A stretch of DNA of 64,000 bases from Byssochlamys sp. IMV 00236. Taxonomy: Eukaryota > Ascomycota > Eurotiomycetes > Eurotiales > Thermoascaceae. The notes under the pieces were generated by a model, which had not been told where the DNA came from, ran no database searches, and saw only the letters and a program-made list of their open reading frames with translations. The translations under genes were made by a program, and so were the position numbers. The stretch is from contig MSJH02000792.1 in assembly GCA_001931875.2 (NCBI GenBank), positions 1 through 64,000 of the forward strand, given 5' to 3'. This document shows, one piece after another, positions 1 to 13,756 of the stretch (positions are counted from its first letter, which is position 1; every line of letters begins with the position of its first letter).

Positions 1-877
1 GGTGTATACTTTGATAAAGCAGAGCACAGAGTTATTATTATTATCCCTAGAAGTTATCATGAGGCACTGATTGCTCTTTGCAGAATGCTAGTGGAAGAAT
101 AAAATAGTGCATAACTATTCTGAATCATAACTTCCTCAGCATAGGGCTAGTGAGGTGGATAGACCACTATGGTATTTTTTGTCTCCTTTTCTTTTCTTTT
201 CGCTGATTTTTTTTTTCTTCTGCCCCAGTTTAACCTTCCGAATGGATTTTAGTTATATAATGCGAGACCCATCCGAGTTCCACTTAGAAGTTAGTAATGC
301 TGTACTCCGTACATAACTACTGCTCCATATTCTGTTCCGGATGCAAATAAGCAGCTAGGATCGCCTCGATGGATCTACAGCGAAGTCGTATCGAAAGTAC
401 GGAGTATGAACTACGGACACCACATCCGTGCTCCATGGAGTAAAAAGCCTTGTCGATACGCGACCTCCAGTCTGACCGATCCAGAGGACTACAGGACGAG
501 TCCTTCGCGGGCGGGTCGATCATCGGCTTCACGGCTGAGTACTCTGAAGATAATAGCAGCAGGGATTGACATTGACCGAGACACCGTGTACTCCGAAGAG
601 CCCATGACGGTATGACCCATGAAACCCGTGCGATCGTCACGCACTTAAGAAATAAAAAACGTGAGCTCTGCTATGCAGGAGATTACTCGTATTCCGTCGA
701 TAAAAAAGCCCATGATGAATTATTGATTAACTTAGGGTGGTTGCAGATCCGGCTGATCCCATCCCGTGCATTTGGATAGGAGGGTAAGTAGTGACGTATA
801 ACTAGATGGTGTTTTTTCTTTCCGAGTCTGCTGACAGTGTTAGAACTAACAGATCTTCCATGAAAGGTAAATAATAT

Positions 878-918
<41 letters not shown>

Positions 919-3553
919 AATTTTCTGGTTTCTTTTGCTTGACCGGTGAGGATATGTAGATATAACCTGCGTAATTAGGTAGGTGGCTTGGGTATCAGAT
1001 CGAGCACGCATTCCGGACAGCTCTGTAAACGGAATATCAAGAAGTTCAAGTTGCTTACAATGCTGTCAATTGTAAAAGAAGGTTGTCCCAATCGTGAGTC
1101 TTCCGTGGTTTGGGATAAGAGGTAAAACGATACCCGCGCGTTGCCAAGAAGGGGCTCCATGTCTGAGAAATAACCTTGTCGCATGTTAACTGTGGTTCAT
1201 GATGCGTTTCGAGTCTTTTTTTTTTTCGTATCCTTTTCTTTTCCACGGGTTTCGCGACTGTGGTTCCTGTCCCGGTCATGCCGGCCGCCGAAAGCTCCAC
1301 GGCGGATAACACTCCGATCCTTGTACTCCGTATATAGTTGTCAATATATTATGGTAAAGGGCAAAGTATCGAGAACAGAGTGACTGTTAACAACATCGAC
1401 GAAGGATATTATTGGTTCAGCTGAAACGCGGAAGCTTACGAGTCGGGTGTCCATCTCTACGCGCGATGATGATATAGTAAGTTAATTACTCCGTACATCA
1501 AAAGATGATCAAAAGCGTTGCGTCTTACCGGCTCCACCTCCTCCGCCCGGGATGCGCGAAAAAAAAAAGGAAAAAGCTCATCGGAGGTTTGAAGTAGTAG
1601 TTAGTAGTTAACAGACCGCGTTCGAGGATGAGAATCCTTAGTGGCCCTTGCTCGCACGAACGTGCATTCTTTTTGCACCGTGTTCATTGCTCCGTATGGA
1701 GTATTAATCCATACTCGCAGATAATTTTATGGAGCGAGTGATCAAACCAGCCACAGATCGATCAGAAGCTTCCCGCTCGAATCGCGCCGGCACCGTATAA
1801 GCCTGCCCATCCCCCTCGGTGTACTCTGCACGGGAGTAGATCAACTGGTTATGCCGCCCTTTGTTAGGAAGATCAGTTACTGATCGCATGGGCCCTCTCT
1901 TTCTTCGACTTTCACGGATGACTGCGGACGACGACGCACGGACGAGCTGTGAAACATCGGCCGCTCGAACAACCGCGTGTTCCCTCTCTTAGTGCCCTTG
2001 TTATTGTTAGGTTCTTCTGGACCTTTTTTTTTTCTCTCTCGCAGGGACGGATGATGTTAGTCATGAGGACTCTGACTGCATGGAGAGCTGGCTGATAACT
2101 CGCATATCAAGAAGATGTGGCTGAGTTAGCGGGGACTGGGCGGCTAAGAGCAGACGAACGATCGTACCGTTGCGGGCAGCCAAGAGAGTCCAAGGAACCG
2201 AGACTATGATGGTCCATCGGCCTAGTTGACGGGTTTTCAATCTCTGCTACCTTTGGGTTCCTAGCGGCGGCTTTAGTAGGCCATCTTCCAGCGATGAGAG
2301 GCCGCCACGGTTCGATTCCACGTCTCATCGATGATCCAACCCGTCAAGACGATCAGCGGGTGCTTGGCGGCGTTGGACGTGCCGCAAGTCGTCGTAAGAC
2401 ATGCGCCGTTAAGGTTGCTAAAATTGGGGATGGCAACTGGACTGGATGAGAGCGCTGGGGTAAAGAGTCTGGTGAAGTCCAGGGCGACCCGGTCCCCAGA
2501 TGATGCTGAAGAGCCCGATCAATGGCGGAGACGAGGACGACGCGCGGTGATACTATGCTTGGTGGAGAATTGAATTGATTTAGATAGTTATCTAGTGCGA
2601 TCCAGAGGGGATGACGCCAGCTTCTCTCGTTCTCTTTCTCTTTTTCTCTTCTTCTGTGGCAGACGACGCATCGGTCAGTGTCAGCATTCGTTTGAGACAT
2701 GCTCAGGGATCCGGAACAACACACCCCAAGAAACATTCTTTTTTGACCCTTTGGGGTAAGCTATCGGGATTCACTATTCTCTCGGAGGGCGCGGGAGTCG
2801 CGGACCGTCAAGACTAGTCATCGTTCAGCAGTAGTATTAGTAGTGTAGTAGTTACTCTAGTTCTCAGGTAACAAATAGTAGCATCTCCGGTATTACCGGC
2901 TCTTGCTGGATATAGGTTAACCACGGGAATACGCAGAGAGAACAGACAGACAAGACAGTCAGTCAGTCAGTACTCAGTAGGAACTAGTTCTTTTTGCCTC
3001 CCCGTTTCTTTCTCTCTCTCTTTCTTCTCCTCAGTCTGGTCAAACCACCAGCACCACCACCATCCCTCCTTCGTTTTCTTTTCTCTTATCGTTTCTTCTC
3101 TGGGCCGCACCAACTGCTCTGCCCTGTTCTCGGGGACGAAGATCATCGTGAACAAGCGTCCGTCAGCCTTCTAGAAGACCGACGTCATTATCTGCAGCAC
3201 TTTCGCTTACTCTACATTCCTCCGGTTCTTCGCTTTCCGCTTCCAGCCCTTCCACTCGCTTGATCATAGTTCTGTCCATGGAACAGCCCAGATAGACGCC
3301 CTCATCGTCCCCAGAACGTCTCTCTGGCGCCAGTGGAGAAGACGGGTTAAGAACTCCCCTGCTCCCGGTAGTCATCTTCTCTCCTCGACCTCTTCTGTCC
3401 TCGGTATTCTCTGCTCCTCCCAGCCATTATCTGGCATCCGACCTCGTCGCTTTGGCTGTCCCCAGGCCGAAGATCGCTCCGGTTTACAGACTCCTCTCCT
3501 TCGAGTTGAACGGTCGAACAGGCTTCCCGTTCTGACACGGACGATCACCCGTC
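1..3553. other. gene-free region and CT-rich leader upstream of caf120
   Basis: I see no supportable coding gene on either strand. Open frames here are short, lack plausible splice partners and resemble nothing I know. The region holds a long (GT)n tract, several copies of the 9-mer TACTCCGTA or its complement, and from about 2990 a strongly pyrimidine-rich stretch. That stretch runs up to the caf120 start and looks like a promoter and 5' leader typical of filamentous fungi. A perfect GGTTCGATTCC element at about 2309 is discussed under rejected items. Confidence 0.6.
881..917. repeat. (GT)n microsatellite
   Basis: About 18 uninterrupted GT dinucleotides, a simple sequence repeat in gene-free DNA. 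It is likely length-polymorphic between strains. Confidence 0.97.
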
Positions 3554-6500
3554 ATGGGTCGCTCTCGAGGTAAGTAGATCGATGCTTGAGATCGGATCGG
3601 ATCGTGCAAATGTTTATCGCGGATTGCTGACCCCCTTGCGTCGCATCAGTTTTCTCTTTCATATCGACCTTCGGGCCTGGCCGACATCATCTCCATGGCC
3701 GTGACAATCAAGACCAGAGTCCCGCGGCTTCGACAGCTGCCATTCTATCGAAACCACAGGTAGAGCCCAAAGTCGACAACCCGTCCCCAGATCAGTATGC
3801 GTCAGCGACTACGCGGGAAGTGTCCACGGCTTCGGCCGCGACGACGATGAGACCAGAGCGCTTCACTCTACGTCCTGCGTCGATGGCCTTTTCCCTGCAT
3901 CCCCCATTGATGGATGTCACGGAAGACACGTTACCCGAATTGTTTCCTATCTTTACCTTTCTGAATAGTCATTCGAATAAGCTGTACCAGGAAGGGTACT
4001 TTTTGAAGCTGAATGACTTGGATTCGCGTATGTAGATCACTGTGGGCGGAGAATGTGGAAGTGAATCTGTCTGACGTGAAATTGTAGATGGACGGCCGTG
4101 CCCCGATCGACAATGGGTCGAATACTTTGCACAGCTGATCGGAACGGTCCTCTCCTTGTGGGATGCGTCTGCGCTGGACGCAGCCGGTCACGATGGAGAA
4201 GTTGCGCCGACGTTCATTAACCTAGCAGACGCCTCGATCAAGATGGTAAGATTATCCTCTACTTTTTGTGTGCTCTGGAGACAGTTGCGTTAATCAGATT
4301 TCGCACATGTGTAGATCGATCAGCTGCCCACGCGAAACCCAGGAATTCAGCCGTTGCAGAACGTGCTCAGCGTATCGACCGCGGGCAAGAACCGATATCT
4401 ACTGCACTTCAACTCCTTCCATTCCATGACGCAGTGGACGGCTGGTATCCGTCTGGCGATGTTTGAACATGCTTCTCTGCAGGAGGCCTACACCGGCTCG
4501 ATTATTGCGGGCAAGGGCAAGATGCTCAACAACATTCGATCCATCATGGAGCGCACTCGATTCAAGCAAGAAGACTGGGTTAGAGTGAGATTCGGCGCGG
4601 GAACGCCCTGGAGACGCTGCTGGTGTGTCATCAACCCGCCCGACGAGAAGCAGTACCAGAAGCTGCAGAAGACGATGAAGAAAAAATCGGCCTATGACAG
4701 GCCTCCTCCCATGCCCACTGGAAACATCGAGTTCTATGAAACCAAGAAGACGAAGAAGACGAAGCCCATTGCTACAATCACGGGTGCATTCGCAGCCTAC
4801 GCCATCTACCCCCAGTCGAAGCCGTTAATCGACCAATCCACTTTGGTCAAGGTCGAAGGGCAGATCGTCATTCATTCACAACCGGAGTCGACGACGGAGG
4901 GCTTCGTATTTATCATGCCAGAGGTGCACCCGGCCGTGTCTGGCTTCGAAATGATGCTGCGATTCCTCTTCCCCATTTTCGACACCTTCTCTCTCTACGG
5001 TCGGCCGACGCGTCTTCTGGCGGATACAAACAACGCAAAGAGCATCATGTTTGCCTTCCCAAAGCACAAGCGATATGGCTATCTAGATATTCTGGATGTT
5101 GCCAGTTTGATCCAGCAGGAGGGTAGCCGGAACTGGAGCGAAGGAGAATGGAGGAAGCAACTGAAAGACGCCACTGCTCGCCGGATGGCCACTCAGGGAA
5201 GCCGGACTGATAGTATCAGAACGCGCCGTCAGAGGGCGAGTCTACCCTCGCGGAATAGTACATTGCGGTATCGCGACTCGAAGCGGTCTGTGACTACCCC
5301 TGCAGTACATCTCGAGTTCAATCAATCTGCAGATGCCGTGTACGAGGCTTCGCCAAAGGCCGAAACGGTTTATTCAACACCCACCCACACACGTGCCGCT
5401 TCAGATACCACTGGATTTGCTATGGGTCGTCAACGCGAATCGTACATGCCTACTCCTTTGGAGAAACCTCACCCGGAGTCTTTGGAGAGCGAAGAACGGC
5501 CTAGCACAAAGGAATCCAGCGAACACACTAGTTCCGACAGTGAGACGAAGGAGTTGCAGGCCACCCATGCGGAAACTGTGGTACAGCATCTTCGACCAAG
5601 CTCACCTCCGTCCCCGGTGGTCAGCCCGCCGGCCTTTGCACACAGCCCTGGAGAGGTTCCTCAGACTAGACCATTACCTTCACCGGATCTCAGGAAGGCC
5701 AAAGTCCGGATGTCGGACGCCACCCTTTCGCAACTTGTTGAGGCAGGAAACTTGAGAGGATTGGCCAGCGCCACGGAACGCAAGGATCCCGGAGCCGGAG
5801 GGATAGACCAGCGAGAAGTAATACATGATGATACCAGCATGTTTCGTGCCACTGCTAACGCGAACGTCTTCCCCCAAAGGACTCCAGGGAATAAGACTGC
5901 GACCCCGGATGAGCGCCCCCCGTCCGTGCCCGTTCATGGTTCCTATGATCTCAACGCCAGAGTTCAGGATGTTGCACACTCCTCCCCTCAGCGCTATTCG
6001 CATCTCCCCCAGATCGATACTACCAAAGCTATCACACGGAAACCTGTGCCCCAGCGACGACCGGAGCCGCCAGCTGATAGCCCCAGCGAGGCCAGTCTAG
6101 GAAGTTTCCGGCACGCTTTTGATGAGGAGGCTCTTAATCGTATCGTTGCCCGCCAGACATCATTCTCTACAGATCGAGACTGTCGGCCAGATGAGGAGAG
6201 TGTCTATGATGACGACGACGCCTCGACTGTTTCTCCTGATTATGCAAGCACTCGCAAGTCCATAGACAGCAAAAATTCTCAGCAGTCAATCCCGAGACCA
6301 AGGATGGGCGTGTTGAAGACCGTCGGGGTTGATCCTGAACCGGAAGAACTAGTTATCGGTGATGCTAAGTACAGGCGTGACGCTCCACCAACGCCGAAAG
6401 CAGAGATCCCAGCGGTCGATTTCGGACCGACATTGTCCTACGTTCCGACCACCAAGAGCCCTCGTGCACCGGATGCTTTAGGCGAATTTGGACATCATCG

Positions 6501-7368
6501 AAAAGGTTCTGATGCTACTGTCGGTCGCAATGAGATTCTGGCCGGAGTCAGGGAGAGCCCAGGAATGGCGAGGCAGGACCGTCCTCATTCCAGATCTCCT
6601 AGCGGAGATGAGCTTCGTCGCAACGTCTATTGGCAGCCAGGCATGGCTTCTGCTCGCCCTTCCACCCCCGGTCAAACTTTGACACCGGAGCAATTCGTTC
6701 AACAGCGGGCCGTCATAAACAGGAAGCCATCCCCGGCCTACGCCCATCAGCGCAGCTCTTCAATGACACCACCACCCAGACCATCCTCGGCTGATTGGAA
6801 TGCTCATACGCGTCGTCCTTCATACATTAAAGAGTTGCCAGTTCGCCCTCAGTCTCGCGGTGCCGGTAGCACGCTTGGTTACAATGATATCACTTCACAT
6901 CTGTCTGCCAGAGAACAGGAACATATTGCTCGAATTACTGGATCGTCGTTCTTTAACATCTCATCGAATAACAGTAGGCAGCAAGCTCCCATGAATCCGG
7001 CTACTCTTGTGGGTGCAATCGATGTCCGCGAGCGAGAAAGGCAGAGTATGAGGGAGGGAATGAGCAATCAGATGGTTGAATATGCTATCGCTCAACGTCA
7101 GCAACAAGAACAGGCACAAATGTACGCTATGCAGCAGCAGCATGCTCGTGGCCATAGCATGTACAATCTTCCGACGGCAAACCGCACGTGGGATGCTCTC
7201 ACTCAGATAGACCAAACGTATTCGATGAACGGGCGTGGTCGACAATCTTGGGCGGGGCAGTTTCAGCCTCAGCAGTCAACGCCTCCTATGTCTCAACCGA
7301 ATCAGTATTTCCAACAATATCCTGGCACCTATAGCGATGCTGGGGTGCAATTCTCGCATAATCGCTGA
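3554..7368 (+). CDS. caf120: PH-domain protein, Caf120-like CCR4-NOT-associated factor
   Basis: Predicted 1201-aa protein from four exons; introns are 3570-3649, 4028-4087 and 4246-4314. All joints keep frame, and the first exon is only 16 nt (MGRSR). A pleckstrin-homology region spans about residues 115-237 (from YQEGYFLKLNDL to FHSMTQWTAGIRLAMFE). A second conserved, PH-like block follows at about 265-445 (DWVRVRFGAGTPWRRCWCVI). The rest is Ser/Pro-rich and probably disordered, and the C-terminus is Gln-rich. This layout matches the fungal Caf120 family, whose yeast member associates with the CCR4-NOT deadenylation and transcription complex. The exact role here is inferred. The start rests on the short first exon; a start inside exon 2 would lose little conserved sequence. 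It is convergent with erv46. Confidence 0.82.
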
Positions 7369-8496
7369 GTGTCTCCCAAGGATGGACCTCAGGATTTGAG
7401 ACTGCACTGAGATCCATGATGACCAAGCATTTACTTTCTACTTACGTGCTTATTTATCCCCCTTGCATTTTAACGGCGTCTAGTGTTCGTGCAGATAGAA
7501 TGCGCCGCCTATTTCTTGCAGCAAGAGTCCCAGTCATAACATACCTCTGAGTGTTTCCTTTTTCTGTGTTTTCTCTTATTTGGGTTTCAATTGATTTCTC
7601 TTATTCCAGTTGTGCCAGATATTTCCTAGATCTGTGCCCCGCTACAAGCTTTATGCCTGCACGAATCCCACAAGAGTAAGTCGGCAATTAGTCGCATCTT
7701 CTGCATCCTCATCATCGAACGGAGTTGGCACATAGATCAGGCGTCTTGTTCTTGTTCCATGTCTCTGTTGGTATCCATTCCTTGTCCTTTCCTTTTAAGT
7801 TGTCATATTGCCTCGCTATGAGACCAGTCGCGATAAGAGCAAGTTGTGGTTTTCCTCCTCATCATCAAAGATTTTGTTCTTGCTATTTTGCTTCTCCCTA
7901 TGCAGCAGAATGGAGTTAGACATCTACTGTAGTGTACTCTTGTTACATAGTGGCCAGATGTTTTGAATACCGATACTTTTTCTCTCCTGAGCACTATTTC
8001 GTAGTTACTTGTTACCTAGTAGGAAATCTCGAGTCTTAATGCTTTTACCATGCGTAAGTATCAAGGAGGGTTAATCCGCTTTCTTTTTCTTTTTTTCCCT
8101 CTCCCAAAATTGTCCCAGATTGAATGCCGCTAGAGATAACTAAAAGCACGCATCGAAGCACAGAAAACAAGGCTAAGGCAGACAGAATACACGAGCCTAA
8201 CAGTGGCAGGGGGGATAAAGCAATGAGAAACACAAACAAGAACAAATCCGTTGAATAAAAAGAAAAGTAAGAACGCCTTCCTTTTGCTATTGGATGAAAC
8301 TTCCAAAGAAGAGGCTCTTTGCTTCGCTATATAGCTAAGCTGCAAAGAAACTTTCCCACCACTATGGAGATAAAAGAACAAGAGAATCATCTCTTTATTC
8401 CTTGCTTGTCCCTGAGTCCTGGGTTTGTTCCATCTCTATATCATCTTTTGTTTTTTTAATCTTTTATATATCTTGCTGAGTATTTGAGGGTTGGCT
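7369..8496. other. convergent 3' intergenic region
   Basis: T-rich 3' flanks of caf120 and erv46. I see no gene, RNA or repeat of note. Confidence 0.6.
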
Positions 8497-9969
8497 TTAA
8501 TTGGAATGAAGCTTCTTCACTCTCAACGCGCCCTCGTACAAGCCACGGTCGATGGCGGCTGCTACGGTCAATGTACCTCCCACAACGGCACAAACGCCGG
8601 TGAGGAAACCAGTGAAGGTCTTGGGACGTGTCTCCCGGTTGATGACTTTCATGGGAGAGATGTCGTACTGGAAGAAGACGCCGGGGAGACCACCTTGCGC
8701 GTGGACACGTTCCTTGTGGCCTTCTGCGGCGTCGTTGCCGCCCATAAGAGATCGTTTGTGAGATGTGACGGAGTACTGGTGCGTTTCGATGCTGCCTTGA
8801 GCGCCGTATCCGAAGCCGTGCTGGCCGAGTGGTGCCTTGTCCAATGCGGTATGGATTGCGCTGGAGAAGGTAGGATCCCAGCCCAAGGGGAGGTAGGAAG
8901 TTGATACGACCTTGATGAAATACATGAAGTTGTAGGCTGGGTCTTGAATCTCTTGTTTCGTGCCATCAAGAGGGTTGGTATGGTGGTGGTCGGTCCACTG
9001 CCAGCGGTCTGCGAGCTCATCGGGGAGCTGTGGACCGAAACGCAGCTGATGGATCTCGTGGGTCATTGTGTGTCTCTCTGCCTCTGGGAGATTCGGATCA
9101 AAGTAGTTATCTAGGTCGTGAACGTGCATGTTACCGTTCGTGAAGCTGCGGCCGGGGGCGATGTGGAAGTTCCCGACGACCTTGTTCACTTGGATAACAC
9201 CCTCCAGACGACAACCTTCCTTCCGCTGTGCCTCGAGTCTAGCTGTGTAACCTTCTCTTTTGCATTGTTCGACATTCCTGCCGTCTCCGAAACTCCATTG
9301 TTTCAACGCGTATGCTTCTCGGACCTCCTCACAGGTGGTACAGCAGCCGGGTTTGATAGTGTTCGGGGGTGCGGGAGCTCCAGCGCACTCGCCGCAATAT
9401 TCAGGATCGAGATGCGCTGCACTGTCTTCCTTCGCGTGGCTGCATTGGGGGAAGATGTCAGCATTGATCTAGAGTGACCGTGAAAGTGTCAATTGTGGGA
9501 GGGCTTGCTGCTCACAGTTCAAGTGCCTGGATATCAATGACACCACCACCCTCCGCAGGCGATCTCAGTCGCACCTTGTTAATTCCGTGGACGACACCCA
9601 CTTGCTGTTCTCCTGAGACATCCATCACATCGAGTGTCAATAGCTCACATGGAAGCCGCGGGAACGTCATGTTTAGATGGATCTCCATCCTCTCTCCTGC
9701 ATAGTACCAACATAATATTTAGCTTGCGCCTTCTTGACAACTCGCATACGGAATGAATATCTGTCTCGTTCTATACCTCTTGACTTATCCACGATCAGCT
9801 CCGGCTCAACAACGATCCGTCTATAATCCGCCCATTCTCCCCAGACCAGCCATAGGATGACGATTAACGAAACTATCGTGACAATGCCGCCCGATGCGGT
9901 GCGGATGCGCGCATCCTCCACTGTCTTCGCGAAGGCATCTAGCCTTGTAAACCGTGATTTGGCAGGCAT
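8497..9969 (-). CDS. erv46: Erv46, COPII vesicle cargo receptor (ERGIC3 family)
   Basis: Predicted 438-aa protein from three exons; introns are 9697-9776 and 9440-9515. The first join restores the family motif KSRGERMEIHLNMTFP. Erv46 cycles between ER and Golgi with Erv41 and retrieves or packages cargo. Visible features are an N-terminal membrane segment at about residues 27-47 (GGIVTIVSLIVILWLVWGEW) and a large lumenal domain with a cysteine-rich patch (YCGEC...GCCTTCEE). A second membrane segment lies at about 400-421, followed by a short cytosolic tail ending KKLHSN. Length and topology agree with yeast Erv46. The start at 9969 sits just before the conserved SRFTRLDAFAKTVEDARIRT block. 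It shares a divergent 745-bp upstream region with mex67. Confidence 0.93.
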
Positions 9970-10714
9970 ATTATCTTTTATACTCGAGGCACCATGGACG
10001 CGAAGAGAGCGATGGTCAGAGGTAATTACGCGATGCAGTTCAATGGATAACCACTTAGCGCCTGCGTCGAGGGCTCTGGGAGAAGTAGTTAGCTGCAACA
10101 GACCATCCGATCCACCCAAGGCTGAGAATGCTCCAGAGAATGGGCAATTGAGTCGTGCGAACGAAGAGAAGAGAGAAATCAAGACTGGTGATGCGGCCAC
10201 CTTCGCTATCAGCAAAGAGCACGCCTGAAACCTTCCGGCAAGCTGTCCAATACTCCGCGTACTACTTGACTCCTTGTATGAAATGCCCGGTATCGCTGTG
10301 ACAATACCTGAGGCCAGACAACGCTTGGTGATTGGATCGCGGGGCACATCGAGAGCTAAGCCTCTTTGGGTGTATCATGTGACATGCATGCGATCTGCTG
10401 CCTTGCTTAGTCATCTCCGTCATCGCCTCAACAGGAAACTCTTGCTTCACGTCAAGCCTATTCTTTGATCTTCATACCCTCATTCAACTCACCCAAGAAC
10501 ACTTGACGCTGGGTGCGTTTTACCCAGCCACCTACATTTGTAACATCTCTTTATTCTTAATACTGAGCTCTTCTACCTTTCGAGTCCTCAGCCCTTCTGT
10601 ATGCGCAAGCCATAAAACGGAACGGCAATAGTTGAGGCGCTGAGCGCTCCGTCTGCCTCGACATCCTATTTTTGCAAATCGCCTACCGTTCTCTATTTCC
10701 TTGCCGCTGGAGGG
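9970..10714. promoter_or_regulatory. divergent promoter region of erv46 and mex67
   Basis: 745 bp between the two start codons with no open frame that I would call a gene. It must hold both promoters. I could not name a specific factor site. Confidence 0.6.
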
Positions 10715-13012
10715 ATGTTGAAGATGTCCGCTGCGACCATGAACAGCACGAGAAACAGAGGCCCTCGCGGCAGATCTAACGCCCCGGATCGCGGAGGCAT
10801 TCGCAAACGAGGCGCTACGCGTATGGACCGTGACGGTGATCTGGATATGGATGGGCCAACCGGTCGTGGCCGTGGTGGAAAGAGGTCGCGCGGTGACTCT
10901 GGACGAGGCACACCAGCTGGTGGCCAGACGCAGGGCCGCGATCAGAGAAGAGCCGGCCCCGATCGTGAGAGAACTTTAAACGCCATCCAGAAAGCGCTCA
11001 CTGGCAAAGTCGACTCTCAAGCCAACATTAGACAAGCCAGGGGAGGATTGGAACAAGTCAGTGTCACTGGATGGAAGCAGAGCAAGGCGGCATCCAACCC
11101 CGACGGTGGCCTTGAGAGTCTGGTCGCATTTCTTGAAAAGAAAATCACCCCGCAAGACTCGAAGGCCCCGAACAGTGCCCGCGCAAAGATAACAAAGGTA
11201 TGTGTGAATCGACATCTGATGGTTACCGACATGGATTCGCAGCGTCCTCTCCGGTGTGTTCTCGTTTCATGACGGTGTTCCACGACGACGACCGAGACTA
11301 CTCCCTAGGCCTTATCGCATCTTCGTTTTGGGTGGCTGCAACACCTCCAAGGTCTCTTTAGCCTTGCTAACATTCATTAGTCGCGCGTTGAAGGCGACTC
11401 CCTCATAGTATCTATTCGCCCAGAACTTCTAGACAGGATGCTTCAGATCAATGGCTTCACTTTTGCAGGCGCCCCTCTTACCATCCAGCGCTACGGCGGC
11501 GCGGCAGGAGCAGGTGAGCCGACAACGGCTGACACCAAAGCCAAAATGACTGCATTCCTCGGCAAGCGCTACTACCAGCAGACAAAGTTGCTTGATCTTT
11601 CCAATCTTGCCAGCGACCCGGATCTGCTGGAGATGGGCATGTTCAACAGCATGTCTACCCAATCGAAATTCTTCCCTGCTTTGATGAAGGTGTGGGAAAT
11701 GGGCTTTGACAACGCGAAGGCTAGACGCGAAGCTGTTGAAAGTGTCAGTCTCGCGAACAACCAACTATCTAACATCTCCGTTGTTACTACCCTATCGCAA
11801 ACGTTCCCCGACCTCAAAAACCTCGACCTATCCAACAACGCTTTCAAGGACGCGCAGGCTTTGATCAACTGGAGATGGAAGTTCCGGCATCTCGAGTTCC
11901 TCGACCTTAGCGGCTCACCATTCAGCGCCGATCCTAAATTTAAGGATACGATGCTCAGATGGTATCCGAGATTGAGGATGTTGAACAACATAGAAGTTCG
12001 GACAGCGGAGGAACTTGCCGCTCAGAAGAAGACGCCTATTCCAGTCCAGGCTCCATATTTCCAGGATGACTCTCAGATCGCGGAGAACTTTGTCAAAGCT
12101 TTCTTTGTCGGATTCGACAACGACAGGAATGATCTGGTGAATGGTATCTACGACAACAGTTCCACATTCTCTCTCAGTGTCAATACAGCCGCCCCGCGAG
12201 CCTTACAGTCGGATGCGACTGCCAGCTGGGACCAGTGGATCAAGAAAAGCAGGAATTTACTCAAGATCAGCCATCTTCCCGCTCGTATGTCTCGTACTTA
12301 CACCGGGGCTGAGAAGATCCGCGAGGTGTGGAATACCCTGCCGAAAACGAAGCACCCTGACATGATGGCTCACCCAGAGGACTGGCTCATTGAATGTCAC
12401 CCGGTCCCCGGTCTCCCCGATCCAACTGGACAGAGTGAGACTGGCGTCGGTGGTCTTTTGATCATGGTGCACGGCAAATTTGATGAGATCAACACGTCCA
12501 ACCCGTCCAAAGTCGAGACTCGGAGCTTTGACCGTACTTTCGTGCTTGGCCCCGGTGGTGGAGTTGGGGGCTTGAGAGTGGTCAATGACATGCTCTGTTT
12601 GAGGGCGTATGGTGGCAACGAAGCTTGGGGACCAGACGGCCAGTCGGCCACTGTCAATCCTCAGATAGCTCAGCCACAGGCAGCACCGGCAGTCCCGGCA
12701 GTCCCGGCAGTCCCTCAGCCCGTTCATCCACAGGCTCCTGAAGGTTATGGTATGCCGGCACCAGGCAAAGCAGAAGTCCAAGTTCAACAAGAGCAGATGG
12801 TTCTGGAGATAAGCTTGAAGACCAAGATGACTCTGCAGTATTCAGAGATGGCGCTTTCAGGCAACTCTTGGAACATGGAGGCCGCGTTGAAGAATTTCGA
12901 AGAACTGAAGGTGAGCTCACTTCGCACACGACGTCGACAATCTGTTCTCTTACTAACTTGGGTGTAGACACAGGGCAAGTTGCCTCCTGACGCCTTCCTC
13001 CCTGGTGCTTGA
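10715..13012 (+). CDS. mex67: Mex67, mRNA export receptor (NXF1/TAP family)
   Basis: Predicted 685-aa protein from three exons; introns are 11198-11380 and 12911-12967. Order of parts: an Arg/Gly-rich N-terminus (about 1-90); an RRM-like segment ending near FTFAGAPLTIQRYGG (about 187-201); leucine-rich repeats (about 280-375, with LKNLDLSNNAF and LEFLDLSGSPF); an NTF2-like domain (about 395-580) that in this family pairs with Mtr2/p15; and a C-terminal UBA/TAP-C domain (about 630-685). That last domain is completed only by the 45-nt third exon (TQGKLPPDAFLPGA). The family carries mature mRNPs through nuclear pores. Met codons at 10715, 10724 and 10739 are all possible starts. A short PAVPAVPAVP repeat links the NTF2-like and UBA parts. 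Confidence 0.94.
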
Positions 13013-13756
13013 TCAGTTCCTCTACTACACGAGTGCACATCGAGATGATTTCTCTTCAGTTTCATAAAATTTTTATTTTCTCACGAAGTCGACTCTGCTG
13101 GAGACGTAAGCAGGTGATCGTTGTTATCTTTGTAAAATTATTACGCATATCACGGAATTATGTGCATGGCATGGCGAATCACAGGGTGTTAATTTTGTAC
13201 TGGTGATTGAAATTTGGTTCCTATTTTCTCATGCTCGAGCAAACGAGGGGAAATTTGAGATTCTACTGTGTTTATCGAGATTGATACCAAGTCGTGACCA
13301 CTCGACTAAATCAAAACAATTGCATTCTTTTCTAGTGTCGATCATTGTTCTTCAGAAATCATAACTTGATTACCACATATCTGAAGTCACTATACGTACA
13401 ACCCTAACAAGGTGTCAATAAACTATATATAGTCTATCGTGGAGTCCGACATATAAATAAAGGATGATGAGGGAATCCATCAAGATGAAACAATAATAAT
13501 GAACGGCGTGCTGGATGCCAAGCTGCTTGGCACTAGACCACTTCGGGAGCTTCATCAACTCCCCGACTTGGTCGCTACGTTGGTCATTACGAAGCCACCA
13601 TCGCAAGACATTGTCCTTGTTTGTAACGCCAGAACGGTGCTCTGGAGAACTGGAAAGCGATCGGAATAAAAGAAATCGGTGTTTCGACGCCCAGAGAGTC
13701 GCAGCATGCGCTTTATCCGTTGCTGAAGATCCGATCGAATGTTGTCCACGAACCAT
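13013..13756. other. intergenic, mex67 3' flank and vps53 promoter
   Basis: AT-rich sequence without a supportable gene. It contains the mex67 3' end and the upstream region of vps53. Confidence 0.6.

Noticed and set aside
2107..2340. Perfect Pol III B-box (GGTTCGATTCC at about 2309-2319) with an A-box-like TGGCTGAGTT upstream and CGATGAGA/TCTCATCG arms around it
   Set aside because: The T-arm cannot pair beyond two base pairs next to the loop, the A-to-B spacing is about 190 nt, and there is no T-run terminator. It does not fold as a tRNA; at best it is a chance match or relic.
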